Shown: positions 50,203 through 57,867 of the stretch, one piece after another
Position numbering within the stretch: position 1 is the first letter of the stretch
How the letters are laid out: every line of letters begins with the position of its first letter
Translations under genes and position numbers: made by a program
The notes under the pieces: model-generated
The model's database searches: none
Told to the model about the DNA's origin: nothing
Seen by the model: the letters and a program-made list of their open reading frames with translations, nothing else
NCBI GenBank assembly: GCA_050942925.1
Contig: JBMNOF010000001.1
Location: 62,001 to 126,000 of the forward strand
Direction of reading: 5' to 3'
Length of the DNA: 64,000 bases
Source: Spyradocola sp050942925
Lineage (GTDB): Bacteria; Bacillota; Clostridia; Christensenellales; UBA1750

Positions 50203-51840
50203 TCACTGCACGCTGCAGGCGTAGAGCAGGCTGGACAGGAACGTCTCAAAGCAGGTTGCCCCGCTGACGCTGTCCGAGGTCTGCGCTACGACGCTTCGGT
50301 TGATCGCTTCAAACGTATACTCGCCGGCAAGGCCGCAGACGAGGGACTTGACGTCCTCCTGGGAGGCGTCGCCGCCCAGGGGCTTCTGCGCGTCATACCG
50401 GCCGTCCGGCATTTCCATGTAATACTTGTAGAGCAGGGCCAGCAGGGCGCCGTCCACCAACTCGTTGCTGGGCACGTCGATGCGCCAGCCGCCTGCGCCG
50501 CCCACGGCATAGCCCTCCCCGGGATTGGACCGAACGTACGGCGGCGGGAGCGTGACGATCATCTCCGTCAGCCACCGCACGAACTCCGTAAAATACCGGC
50601 CCGCCGTGCGGAAGCGCAGCACGGCCTCCTCGCGCTCCTCGTCTGCGCGGACCTTGCGGAAATAGCGCCGGGTGACGGCATCCTGCGTGCGGAAGAGGCT
50701 CTGCTTGCCCGTCAGGTCCTTGACCATGGGGTAGCCGTAGGACGTGGCCAGGACGTACGCCGCGCGCAGCAGGCGCGCAAACCCGCCGCGCATGCCCATG
50801 TCCGGGAAGGAGTCCCAGGTCAGGAACGTCTTTCCCTCGGCATTGGGCGCGGTGAGGTCCAGGTTAAAGAGGTAGTGCCCGTCCTGCTCCTGGGGAACAT
50901 AGCCGCCCGGATTCGTCGTCAGGAAGTGCGACACCGCCTGCGCGCCGAGCCAATCCACCAGGTGGGCGGCATTGTTCTGCTCCTGCCCGCCGGTGCAATA
51001 GTCGTAGACGACCTTGTCCTGCGAACCGACCATGTAGATGGCGTTGAAGACCTTGTTCTCCCCATAGCCCACGCCCTCGCGCGCGTAATACTCCAGCGCG
51101 GCCTTGGCCTTGGGCTCAAACTGCGAGGACTCGATCACGCCGTCGCCCTTTGTCGTGGCAAAGTAGGGCAAGAGCAGCATGGCGCCAATGATGGCGCCGC
51201 CGCCCACGGACCTGCGGGCGTCCGGGTTCGGGTTCTCGTCGGTGAGGTTGCGGATGTAGCGGGCAATGGAGGGGATGGCCGAGGCGCCCGTGCCGCCGAA
51301 GATGGAGCCGGCCAGCAGAATCCTGGGCTGTCCGCCCTTGACCAGCTCCCGCCGGATCTCCTCGATGACCTCGGAAAAACTGTGCTCTGGCGGGAGCGTG
51401 GGCAGCTCGGAGGCAAAGAAGTGCGCGCCCACGTTCGGGTGCCCGTAAAAGCCCTTCTTGTAGCTCATCTCCAGCTCATAGTCCGTGTAGAGGGCGCGGG
51501 CGATCTCCCGGTCGTTGCCCATGCCGGTCGAGCGCAGGATGCCGCCCATGGCCTGCTCCTCCACGGCGGTCAGGCGATAGAGCGCAAAGTCCGCCGAAAA
51601 GCCGATGTCCGTCTCCTCCTCGGCGTCGGCCTGCGCGGAGGAGACGCATGCGCGCATGTCCTGGTAGAGCGTCGTCAGGCTCTCGGCGCGCTTGAGGTTG
51701 CCGCCGGTCTGGTCCAGGTCCACGATCACGGCGTGGATGGCCGCGCCCGGGTGGCGCAGCACGCCGGCCGCGGCCGCGTGCAGGGTGGCCTCCAGCATCT
51801 TGGAGCCGGAGCCGCCCACGAAAAACACATAGCTGCCCAA
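50203..51840 (-). CDS. Tubulin/FtsZ-like GTPase (Tubulin_2-type)
   Basis: 545 residues. Residues 3-25 form the first strand and GTP loop (SYVFFVGGSGSKMLEATLHA). The tubulin signature loop is IFGGTGASAIPSIARYI near residue 180, a variant of GGGTGSG with Ala for the last Gly. HAVIVDLDQTGGN near 38 fits the second nucleotide loop. The C-terminal half (ALLALLYKYYMEMPDG) is unlike FtsZ, and no FtsZ tail is present. I chose TTG 51840, nine bases after GAGGAGG; longer frames run into the upstream gene. It lies between a membrane protein gene and the actin/Hsp70-like gene. Confidence 0.85.
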   Translation of the reverse strand: MGSYVFFVGGSGSKMLEATLHAAAAGVLRHPGAAIHAVIVDLDQTGGNLKRAESLTTLYQDMRACVSSAQADAEEETDIGFSADFALYRLTAVEEQAMGGILRSTGMGNDREIARALYTDYELEMSYKKGFYGHPNVGAHFFASELPTLPPEHSFSEVIEEIRRELVKGGQPRILLAGSIFGGTGASAIPSIARYIRNLTDENPNPDARRSVGGGAIIGAMLLLPYFATTKGDGVIESSQFEPKAKAALEYYAREGVGYGENKVFNAIYMVGSQDKVVYDYCTGGQEQNNAAHLVDWLGAQAVSHFLTTNPGGYVPQEQDGHYLFNLDLTAPNAEGKTFLTWDSFPDMGMRGGFARLLRAAYVLATSYGYPMVKDLTGKQSLFRTQDAVTRRYFRKVRADEEREEAVLRFRTAGRYFTEFVRWLTEMIVTLPPPYVRSNPGEGYAVGGAGGWRIDVPSNELVDGALLALLYKYYMEMPDGRYDAQKPLGGDASQEDVKSLVCGLAGEYTFEAINRSVVAQTSDSVSGATCFETFLSSLLYACSVQ

Positions 51841-51856
51841 GGGTTGCTTCCTCCTC

Positions 51857-52378
51857 TCACCACTTCTTAAACAGGGAACTGCGCATGCCCACCGGCGAGA
51901 AGAGCCACAGCCCCAGGATGAACGGCACATTGTACAGGAAGAGTCCGTGGTACGCCAGAATGTCGTACGCATCCAGCACCATGGAGGTGGCAAAGCCAAA
52001 GACGCCGCTGAGGATGGAAACGAGCAGCGTCATGAGCACATGCACCGCGATAAACACCGCAAAGAGGATGTTTTCCAGGCTTCTGCGGTCGGGATTGCCC
52101 GCCTTGCGGAAGATCACATACCAAATTGCCATCAGCAGCACCGAGAGGCCCGCCGTCGTGCCATAGGCGCCGGCCATGACTGAAAACCAGACCTGGCGCA
52201 CAGCCTCGTCCGTCAGGTTCTCCACGCCCGCGATGCCCACGCTCTGCAAAAACTCATACGCAAAGGGCGTGCTCGCCATGTTCCACGACAGGAACGCCAG
52301 CAGGAGCCCCGTGAGCACCGCGTACATCACCACCAATATGGCGATGTGCTTGCCATTGTTGTCCATGCTTCTAGCCAA
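51857..52378 (-). CDS. Four-helix membrane protein, function unknown
   Basis: 173 residues with four hydrophobic helices (about 13-33, 65-90, 103-128 and 143-160) and a long loop between helices 1 and 2 (FAYEFLQSVGIAGVENLTDEA in two parts). The C-terminus is basic (SSLFKKW). I recognise no family. TTG 52378 is seven bases after AAGGA; ATG 52366 is in frame but has no ribosome site. It lies 27 bases after the vWA-like lipoprotein gene and 16 bases before the tubulin-like gene, so it may be the membrane receptor for the filament protein (inference). Confidence 0.72.
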   Translation of the reverse strand: MARSMDNNGKHIAILVVMYAVLTGLLLAFLSWNMASTPFAYEFLQSVGIAGVENLTDEAVRQVWFSVMAGAYGTTAGLSVLLMAIWYVIFRKAGNPDRRSLENILFAVFIAVHVLMTLLVSILSGVFGFATSMVLDAYDILAYHGLFLYNVPFILGLWLFSPVGMRSSLFKKW

Positions 52379-52405
52379 CTCTTCATCCTTCCCTTCGTGT
52401 GCGGT

Positions 52406-54250
52406 TTATTCACTGCGGAAATACCCCTGCTCGTCCACATACAGGTCGACGTAAAAACTCACCAGGTCGTGCGTGGGCGACAGGGCGTTCGCGCCCGTGG
52501 TCTGCACGGTGTTGGAGGAGACCACGAGCTGGTTCATGATGCGCTTGAGGTACAGCGTCTTAGAGCCGTCAAAGCTCGCCGGATCGCTCAGCCAGGTCAG
52601 CTCGTCCGCCACCGAGATGTCCCACTCGTCCACCCACGGCTCCAGGTCCGTGGGGAACAGGTCGGCCGGGCACTGGGCCGAGGCCGTGAGCAGGATGCGG
52701 TAGATGCCGATGTCCTCCGGCGTCTGCAGGGTCACGCGGAAAGTGACCGGGCAGGTGAGCGCCTCGCCGTCGCGCTGGGCCTCGCCCACGGAGAGGACTT
52801 CCACGCCCTTCACCAGGGCCGCGGAGGTCTCGTCTGCGACAAAGTCACCGGCATAGCGGCTGGAGCCGACGGTCGCGGTGATGGGCAGGCCCGTTTCCTC
52901 CGCGGTCTGCGCGCCGGCGTCGCTGCCGGTGCGCCGGCCGGAGGCAACCTCCTGCAGGACCGTGCGCTCGACCTGCGCCTCCGCCGTGAAGGTAAAGGTC
53001 GAGAAGTCCACCTCCTTGTCCGTCAAAACGCGGACCGGGACGGTGAAGTCAAAGTACACGCTCTCCGGCTCCTGGGCGGGCGCCGGGGTCTGCCCGCGTG
53101 CCGTGGCCTCTGCACGCGGAATCGTGTAGCGCAGGTCCGCGACCTGGCCGCTGGCAAGCGATGTTTCGTCCTTCTGCGTCTGGCCCGTGAGCGTGCCGTC
53201 CGTGGCAAAACCGGTGATGTCCGCCGCGTCTGCGGCCTCGCCCCAGTTCCCCGTCTTCATCAGCTGCACTTCACAGGTATAGAACTCGTTGTCCGCGATC
53301 TCGGCATCGAACTTCTCCTTCAGCGCCTGCGCAAAGGCATTGACCTCGTTCTCGTCGCCGATGAGCAGCAGGTAGAAGGGGTGGGACTTGTACTCGACGA
53401 AGTTCCGGTTCTCGTCCACGCCGTAGTTGATGGTCTGGTCGCTCTCCCCGATGTCATAGATGGGGCCAGCAAACTCGCTCTGGATGCCGAGCACGGCGAC
53501 GGTCTTTCCCTGGGAGAAGAAGCGGTCGGTCATGAGCCGCCCGATGCTCTCCACCATGCCCTTTTCCTCGTAGAGGTCGGTCACGATGACGTTGAGGCTG
53601 TCGGGGTTGGCCATGGTCAGCGCGGTGCGCAGGGGCGGGAGGGTCTGGCTGTCCCAGTTGACGGCCGCAATGGAGCGGACCTTGTCCGTTACGGCTTGCA
53701 GCACGTCGCCCTCGCCGGCGCTGTAGTCGGCAAAGTAGGTGGTCTTGCTGTAGAAGTCCGCCTGCTCGTAGGCGCGGACGGTATCGCCTGCGGAGATCGG
53801 CGCAAAGGCGTACAGGGAGCGCGTCAGCTCCTCCAGCGTCTGGCCCGTTTCGCCCAGGTAGGCGTCCATGCCCTCGATGTCCGCGAAATCCTCAGGCAGC
53901 AGGGAGACCTCAAAGCGATAATACGAAACGTCCGCCTGAATCCACATGTTGTAGGCGGTCTCCTCGATGCGGGGCAGCGCCTTGCGGTAGGCGGTGGCCA
54001 GGTCCCCGGCCACGAACCCCGCCATGGAGGGCGTGCCATCCATCCAAATATCGACCTGCACATCGGCGTTGGGGTCCAGTGTGACGGAGGTTCCGTCCTC
54101 CCCGCCGGTTGCGGTTGGCTGTTCATAGGCGGGAACGCCCGCATAATCCCGAATGTGCACTTGGCTGGCCGTCGTGCTCGTCCTGCCTCTGCAGCCGGTG
54201 AGCAACAAAACCAGAGCCAGCGCAGCGCACCATGCGCTTCTCTTCCTCAT
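52406..54250 (-). CDS. vWA-like lipoprotein, first gene of the tubulin/actin-like operon
   Basis: 614 residues. Signal helix with lipobox LLTGC (Cys20). Residues about 60-300 look like a von Willebrand A domain: MIDAS-type DIWMDGTPSM (Asp71, Thr73, Ser75), SAGDTVRAY and NVIVTDLYEE near 220. The C-terminal half is beta-rich (VYFDFTVPVRV; VTFRVTLQTPEDIGIYRILL), possibly Ig-like repeats. It should be anchored outside the membrane. ATG 54250 follows GGAGG by nine bases. A second ATG six bases upstream is closer to that site. Confidence 0.82.
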   Translation of the reverse strand: MRKRSAWCAALALVLLLTGCRGRTSTTASQVHIRDYAGVPAYEQPTATGGEDGTSVTLDPNADVQVDIWMDGTPSMAGFVAGDLATAYRKALPRIEETAYNMWIQADVSYYRFEVSLLPEDFADIEGMDAYLGETGQTLEELTRSLYAFAPISAGDTVRAYEQADFYSKTTYFADYSAGEGDVLQAVTDKVRSIAAVNWDSQTLPPLRTALTMANPDSLNVIVTDLYEEKGMVESIGRLMTDRFFSQGKTVAVLGIQSEFAGPIYDIGESDQTINYGVDENRNFVEYKSHPFYLLLIGDENEVNAFAQALKEKFDAEIADNEFYTCEVQLMKTGNWGEAADAADITGFATDGTLTGQTQKDETSLASGQVADLRYTIPRAEATARGQTPAPAQEPESVYFDFTVPVRVLTDKEVDFSTFTFTAEAQVERTVLQEVASGRRTGSDAGAQTAEETGLPITATVGSSRYAGDFVADETSAALVKGVEVLSVGEAQRDGEALTCPVTFRVTLQTPEDIGIYRILLTASAQCPADLFPTDLEPWVDEWDISVADELTWLSDPASFDGSKTLYLKRIMNQLVVSSNTVQTTGANALSPTHDLVSFYVDLYVDEQGYFRSE

Positions 54251-54281
54251 GTACATACATCCTCCAACGTTTCTTTCCCTT

Positions 54282-54311
54282 ATTATACGGCACCGCTCCC
54301 CGACTCCGCAA
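54282..54311 (-). promoter_or_regulatory. Promoter of the eight-gene tubulin/actin-like operon
   Basis: Minus strand: perfect -10 TATAAT (54282-54287) and -35 TTGCGG (54306-54311), spacer 18. It lies 32 bases before the first gene. No other clear promoter is seen down to 39.5 kb. Confidence 0.65.
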
Positions 54312-54384
54312 CCCAAAATGATGCGTTCGCTTTGCGGGAATGCCCATTCAAATAAACGCTTTGCACGGGGAAAACGTGCCCTCC

Positions 54385-54417
54385 AAAAGCGCAAAAGAAC
54401 CGGTTTTTTCCGGTTCT
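54385..54417 (-). terminator. Terminator of the DUF1846 gene
   Basis: 8-bp stem AGAACCGG/CCGGTTCT (54396-54403 / 54410-54417) with a 6-base loop; the minus strand continues CTTTTGCGCTTTT. Confidence 0.8.
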
Positions 54418-54433
54418 CTTGTCGTTCTTGTTC

Positions 54434-55921
54434 TTATACGTAATACAGGTCCTTGTTGGGATAGGTGTCCTCGCAGGTGTACTGCAGGCCCAGGCGGGAG
54501 AGCATGACCTCGTTGCTCTGGGAGAGCATGTAGGAGGCATGGGCCTGGCAGTTGCGCAGGTCCGAGAGCTTTTTTACGGCCAATTCCGCCACGGGGTTGG
54601 TCGCCGCGCAGATGGAGAGGGAGAGCAGCACCTCGTCCAGGCTGAGCACGGGCTCGGCAATGCCCAGCACGTTCTTCTTGAGCTGCACAATGGGCTCCAG
54701 AATGATGTGGGAGAGGAGGTAGATGTCGTCGGCAATGCCGGCAAGACGCTTGACGGCGTTGAGCACGGCGCTGGCGTCGGCGTTCATGATGCCGGCACCG
54801 CGGCCGGTGACCATGGACCCATCCGGCAGTTCGATGGCAAAGGCCGGGCAGCCCGTCTGTTCGGCGCGATCCAGCGCGGGCTTTACCACGCGCCGGTCCT
54901 CGGGCGAGAGGTCCAGGCTCTTCATGACCATCTCGGTCTTCTGCACGGTTTCCTCGTCCGCGCGGCCCTTGGCATAGTCGACCTTTGCGCGGTAGTAGCG
55001 CCGGATGATCTCCTGCTTGGCGGCCTCGCGCACGACCTCGTCGTCAAAGATGCCATACCCCACCATGTTGACGCCCATGTCCGTCGGGGAGTGGTAGATG
55101 GCGTCGCTGCCCGTGATCTTCATCAAGATGCGGCGCAGCACGGGGAAGGCCTCAATATCGCGGTTGTAGTTGACGGTGGTGACCCCGTAGGCCTCCAAAT
55201 GGAAGGGATCGATCATGTTGACGTCCTTCAAGTCCGCCGTCGCCGCCTCATAGGCCAGGTTCACCGGGTGCTTGAGGGGCAGGTTCCAGACGGGGAAGGT
55301 CTCAAACTTGGCATAGCCCGCCTGCACGCCGCGCTTGTACTCGTGGTAGAGCTGGGAAAGGCAGGTGGCCAGCTTTCCCGAGCAGGGGCCGGGCGCCGTG
55401 ACCACGACCAGGGGCCGCGTCGTCTCCACAAAGTCGTTCTTGCCATATCCCTCGTCGGAGACGACCAGATCCACGTCCATCGGGTAGCCCTGAATCGGAT
55501 AGTGCAGGTAGGCGCGCTCGCCGCGCAGCTCCAGCATCTTGCGGAAGGCGTCGGCCGCCGGCTGGCCCTTGTACTGCGTGATGACCACGGCCGAGACGTA
55601 CAGGCCCATCCGGCGGAGCTGGTCCATCAGGCGCAGCAGGTCCATGTCATAGGTGATGCCCAGATCCGCGCGGTACTTGCCGTTGCCGATATCCCCGGCG
55701 TTGATGCAGAAAATGATCTCCGCCTGGTCGCGGAACTGCTGCAAAAGACCGATCTTGGCGTCGGGCTTGAAGCCCGGCAGCACGCGCGAGGCATGCAGGT
55801 CGTCAAAGAGCTTGCCGCCAAATTCCAGGTAGAGCTTATTGCCAAACCGCTCGATCCGCTCGCGGATGGCTTGGGACTGGCGTTGAATGTAGAGATCGTT
55901 GTCGAAGCCGATTTTTTGCAT
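54434..55921 (-). CDS. DUF1846 (UPF0371) family protein
   Basis: 495 residues, the usual length of this conserved family (about 495-505) of unknown function found in many Firmicutes. It opens KIGFDNDLYIQRQSQAIRER. Further hallmarks are KLYLEFGGKLFDDLHASRVL, VVTAPGPCSGKLATCLSQL near residue 178 (P-loop-like) and DMGVNMVGYGIFDD. GGGGAGGGGAT lies just upstream of ATG 55921. It is 95 bases downstream of argS and may share its transcript. Confidence 0.93.
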   Translation of the reverse strand: MQKIGFDNDLYIQRQSQAIRERIERFGNKLYLEFGGKLFDDLHASRVLPGFKPDAKIGLLQQFRDQAEIIFCINAGDIGNGKYRADLGITYDMDLLRLMDQLRRMGLYVSAVVITQYKGQPAADAFRKMLELRGERAYLHYPIQGYPMDVDLVVSDEGYGKNDFVETTRPLVVVTAPGPCSGKLATCLSQLYHEYKRGVQAGYAKFETFPVWNLPLKHPVNLAYEAATADLKDVNMIDPFHLEAYGVTTVNYNRDIEAFPVLRRILMKITGSDAIYHSPTDMGVNMVGYGIFDDEVVREAAKQEIIRRYYRAKVDYAKGRADEETVQKTEMVMKSLDLSPEDRRVVKPALDRAEQTGCPAFAIELPDGSMVTGRGAGIMNADASAVLNAVKRLAGIADDIYLLSHIILEPIVQLKKNVLGIAEPVLSLDEVLLSLSICAATNPVAELAVKKLSDLRNCQAHASYMLSQSNEVMLSRLGLQYTCEDTYPNKDLYYV

Positions 55922-56016
55922 TTTATCCCCTCCCCGTCGGTAAAAAAGCGATGCCAACAAGCAGGGGACCACCGCGAGATGCGGCGCTCCCCTATTCCCT
56001 TCTCTTTCTGTGTGCT

Positions 56017-57720
56017 TTACATCTTCTCCGGTGCATCCACGCCGATGAGCGACAGCGCCGTGCGCAGGCACGAGGCGGTGGCCGCGGTGAGGTTTACGCG
56101 CGCGGCGGAGGCGGCCGCGTCCTCGGTGAGGATGCGGTTCTCGTAGTAATACCGGTTGAAGTTGGACGCCAACTCCACCGTAAAGCGCGTCACGAGCGAG
56201 GGCTCGTTGCGCTGGCAGGCCTCGCGCACGACCTCCGGGAAGCGCTCCAGAGACCGGACGACCTCCTGTGCGGTCGCATTCTCCAGCGCGGCGTAATCCG
56301 GTGCGGCGGTGAGTTCCCCGGCCTTGGAGAGCACGGAGCAGCAGCGCGCATGCGTGTACTGCACATAGGGGCCGGTTTCGCCGTCAAAGTTCAACACGCG
56401 GTCCCACCGGAAGTCGATGTCCTTGATGCGGTTGTTGAACAGGTCGAAGAACACGACCGCGCCGATGCCGACCTGGCGCGCGACCTTGTCCTTGTCCGCG
56501 AGGTTCGGGCTCTTCTCCTCGATGATCTCGCGCGCCTTTTCCACCGCGCGGGTGAGCAGCTCGTCCAGGTACACCACGTAGCCTTCGCGCGTGGACAGGG
56601 CGCGGCCCTCATAGGAGACCATGCCGAACGCCACGTGCTCCAGGTCCTTGTACCAGTCGTACCCCATCTTCTCCACGACCTTGAACCACTGGCGGAAGTG
56701 CAGGTCCTGCTGGTAGGCCACGACGTAGAGGTCCTTATAGAAATTGTAGGTCTTTTTGCGGTAGAACGCGGCCGCCAGGTCGCGCGTGGCGTAGAGCGTG
56801 GCGCCGTCCTTCTTGAGGATCAGGCAGGGCGGCATGCCGTCCTCCTCCAGATCCACGACATAGGCGCCCTGGCTCTCCTTGAGCAGGCCCTTTTCGCGCA
56901 GCTCGTCGATGACGGGCTGCATCTTATCATTATAGAAGCTCTCCCCCGCATAGGAGTCGAACTTCACGCCGAGCATGTCGTAGACGCGCTCCGCGTCCTT
57001 GAGGGTGATCTCCTTGAACTTGTTGAAGATGCGCAGGGCTTCGGGATCGCCGTCCTCGATCTTCTTGAACCACAGGCGGCCTTCGTCCTCCAGGGAGGGG
57101 TCCTTTTCCGCCTCCTTGTGGAAGCGGACGTAGAGCTCCGTCAGGGCGTTGACGCCGCCCTTGTCGATCTGCTCGCGGCTGCCCCACTTGAGGTAGGCAG
57201 CGATCATCTTGCCAAACTGCGTGCCCCAGTCACCCAGGTGGTTGATGCCCACGCACTTGTAGCCCAGGTGCTCATAGATCTTGTAGAGCGCATTGCCGAT
57301 CATGGTGGTGGACAAATGCCCGATGTGGAAGCGCTTGGCGATGTTGATCGAGGAGTAGTCGATGCAGATGACGCGCCCCTGGCCCTCGTCCGACGATCCG
57401 TAGCGCTCGCCCTGTTCCAGCACGCGCTCCACGATGGACTGCGCGTACCCCGTCTTGTGCAGGAAGAAATTGAGGTATCCGCCCACGCACTCCACGCGCT
57501 CGATCACCGCATCCGGCGCAATGCGCCCGGAGAGCTCCGCCGCGATCTTCGGCGGCGCCATGCGCAGCGTCTTGGACAGCCGGAAGCAGGGGAAGGCAAA
57601 GTCCCCCATCTCGGGGTTGGGCGGCGTCTCGAGGAAGCTGGGGATTCCCTCCACGCTCGCATCGAAGGCCTCGCGCAGGGCCCCCGCAATCTTTTCGGCA
57701 AGGTACGCCTTAAATTCCAT
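56017..57720 (-). CDS. argS: Arginyl-tRNA synthetase
   Basis: Charges tRNA-Arg. 567 residues: N-terminal additional domain (about 1-115), class I core with the HIGH motif in NIAKRFHIGHLSTT near residue 132, and a relaxed KMSKS-like loop (ALSTREGYVVYLDELL). The helical anticodon domain ends with ALSLIGVDAPEKM. The loose KMSKS loop is normal for many bacterial ArgRS. GGAGAGGTGG precedes ATG 57720. Confidence 0.96.
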   Translation of the reverse strand: MEFKAYLAEKIAGALREAFDASVEGIPSFLETPPNPEMGDFAFPCFRLSKTLRMAPPKIAAELSGRIAPDAVIERVECVGGYLNFFLHKTGYAQSIVERVLEQGERYGSSDEGQGRVICIDYSSINIAKRFHIGHLSTTMIGNALYKIYEHLGYKCVGINHLGDWGTQFGKMIAAYLKWGSREQIDKGGVNALTELYVRFHKEAEKDPSLEDEGRLWFKKIEDGDPEALRIFNKFKEITLKDAERVYDMLGVKFDSYAGESFYNDKMQPVIDELREKGLLKESQGAYVVDLEEDGMPPCLILKKDGATLYATRDLAAAFYRKKTYNFYKDLYVVAYQQDLHFRQWFKVVEKMGYDWYKDLEHVAFGMVSYEGRALSTREGYVVYLDELLTRAVEKAREIIEEKSPNLADKDKVARQVGIGAVVFFDLFNNRIKDIDFRWDRVLNFDGETGPYVQYTHARCCSVLSKAGELTAAPDYAALENATAQEVVRSLERFPEVVREACQRNEPSLVTRFTVELASNFNRYYYENRILTEDAAASAARVNLTAATASCLRTALSLIGVDAPEKM

Positions 57721-57821
57721 AGTCCACCTCTCCTAAAAACACATTTCAAACCTAATCATAGCATATTTCCTGCCTTTTTCCTAGGGGACGGCAGACATTT
57801 TACAATGCGCAAGAAAAAGAA

Positions 57822-57856
57822 AGAACCCCACCGGAAACGGGTTCCGGTAGGGTTCT
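57822..57856 (-). terminator. Terminator of solute-binding lipoprotein gene 1
   Basis: 15-bp stem with one mismatch (57822-57836 / 57842-57856) and a 5-base loop; the minus strand continues TTCTTTTTC. Confidence 0.85.
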
Positions 57857-57867
57857 TGAGCGGGCAA

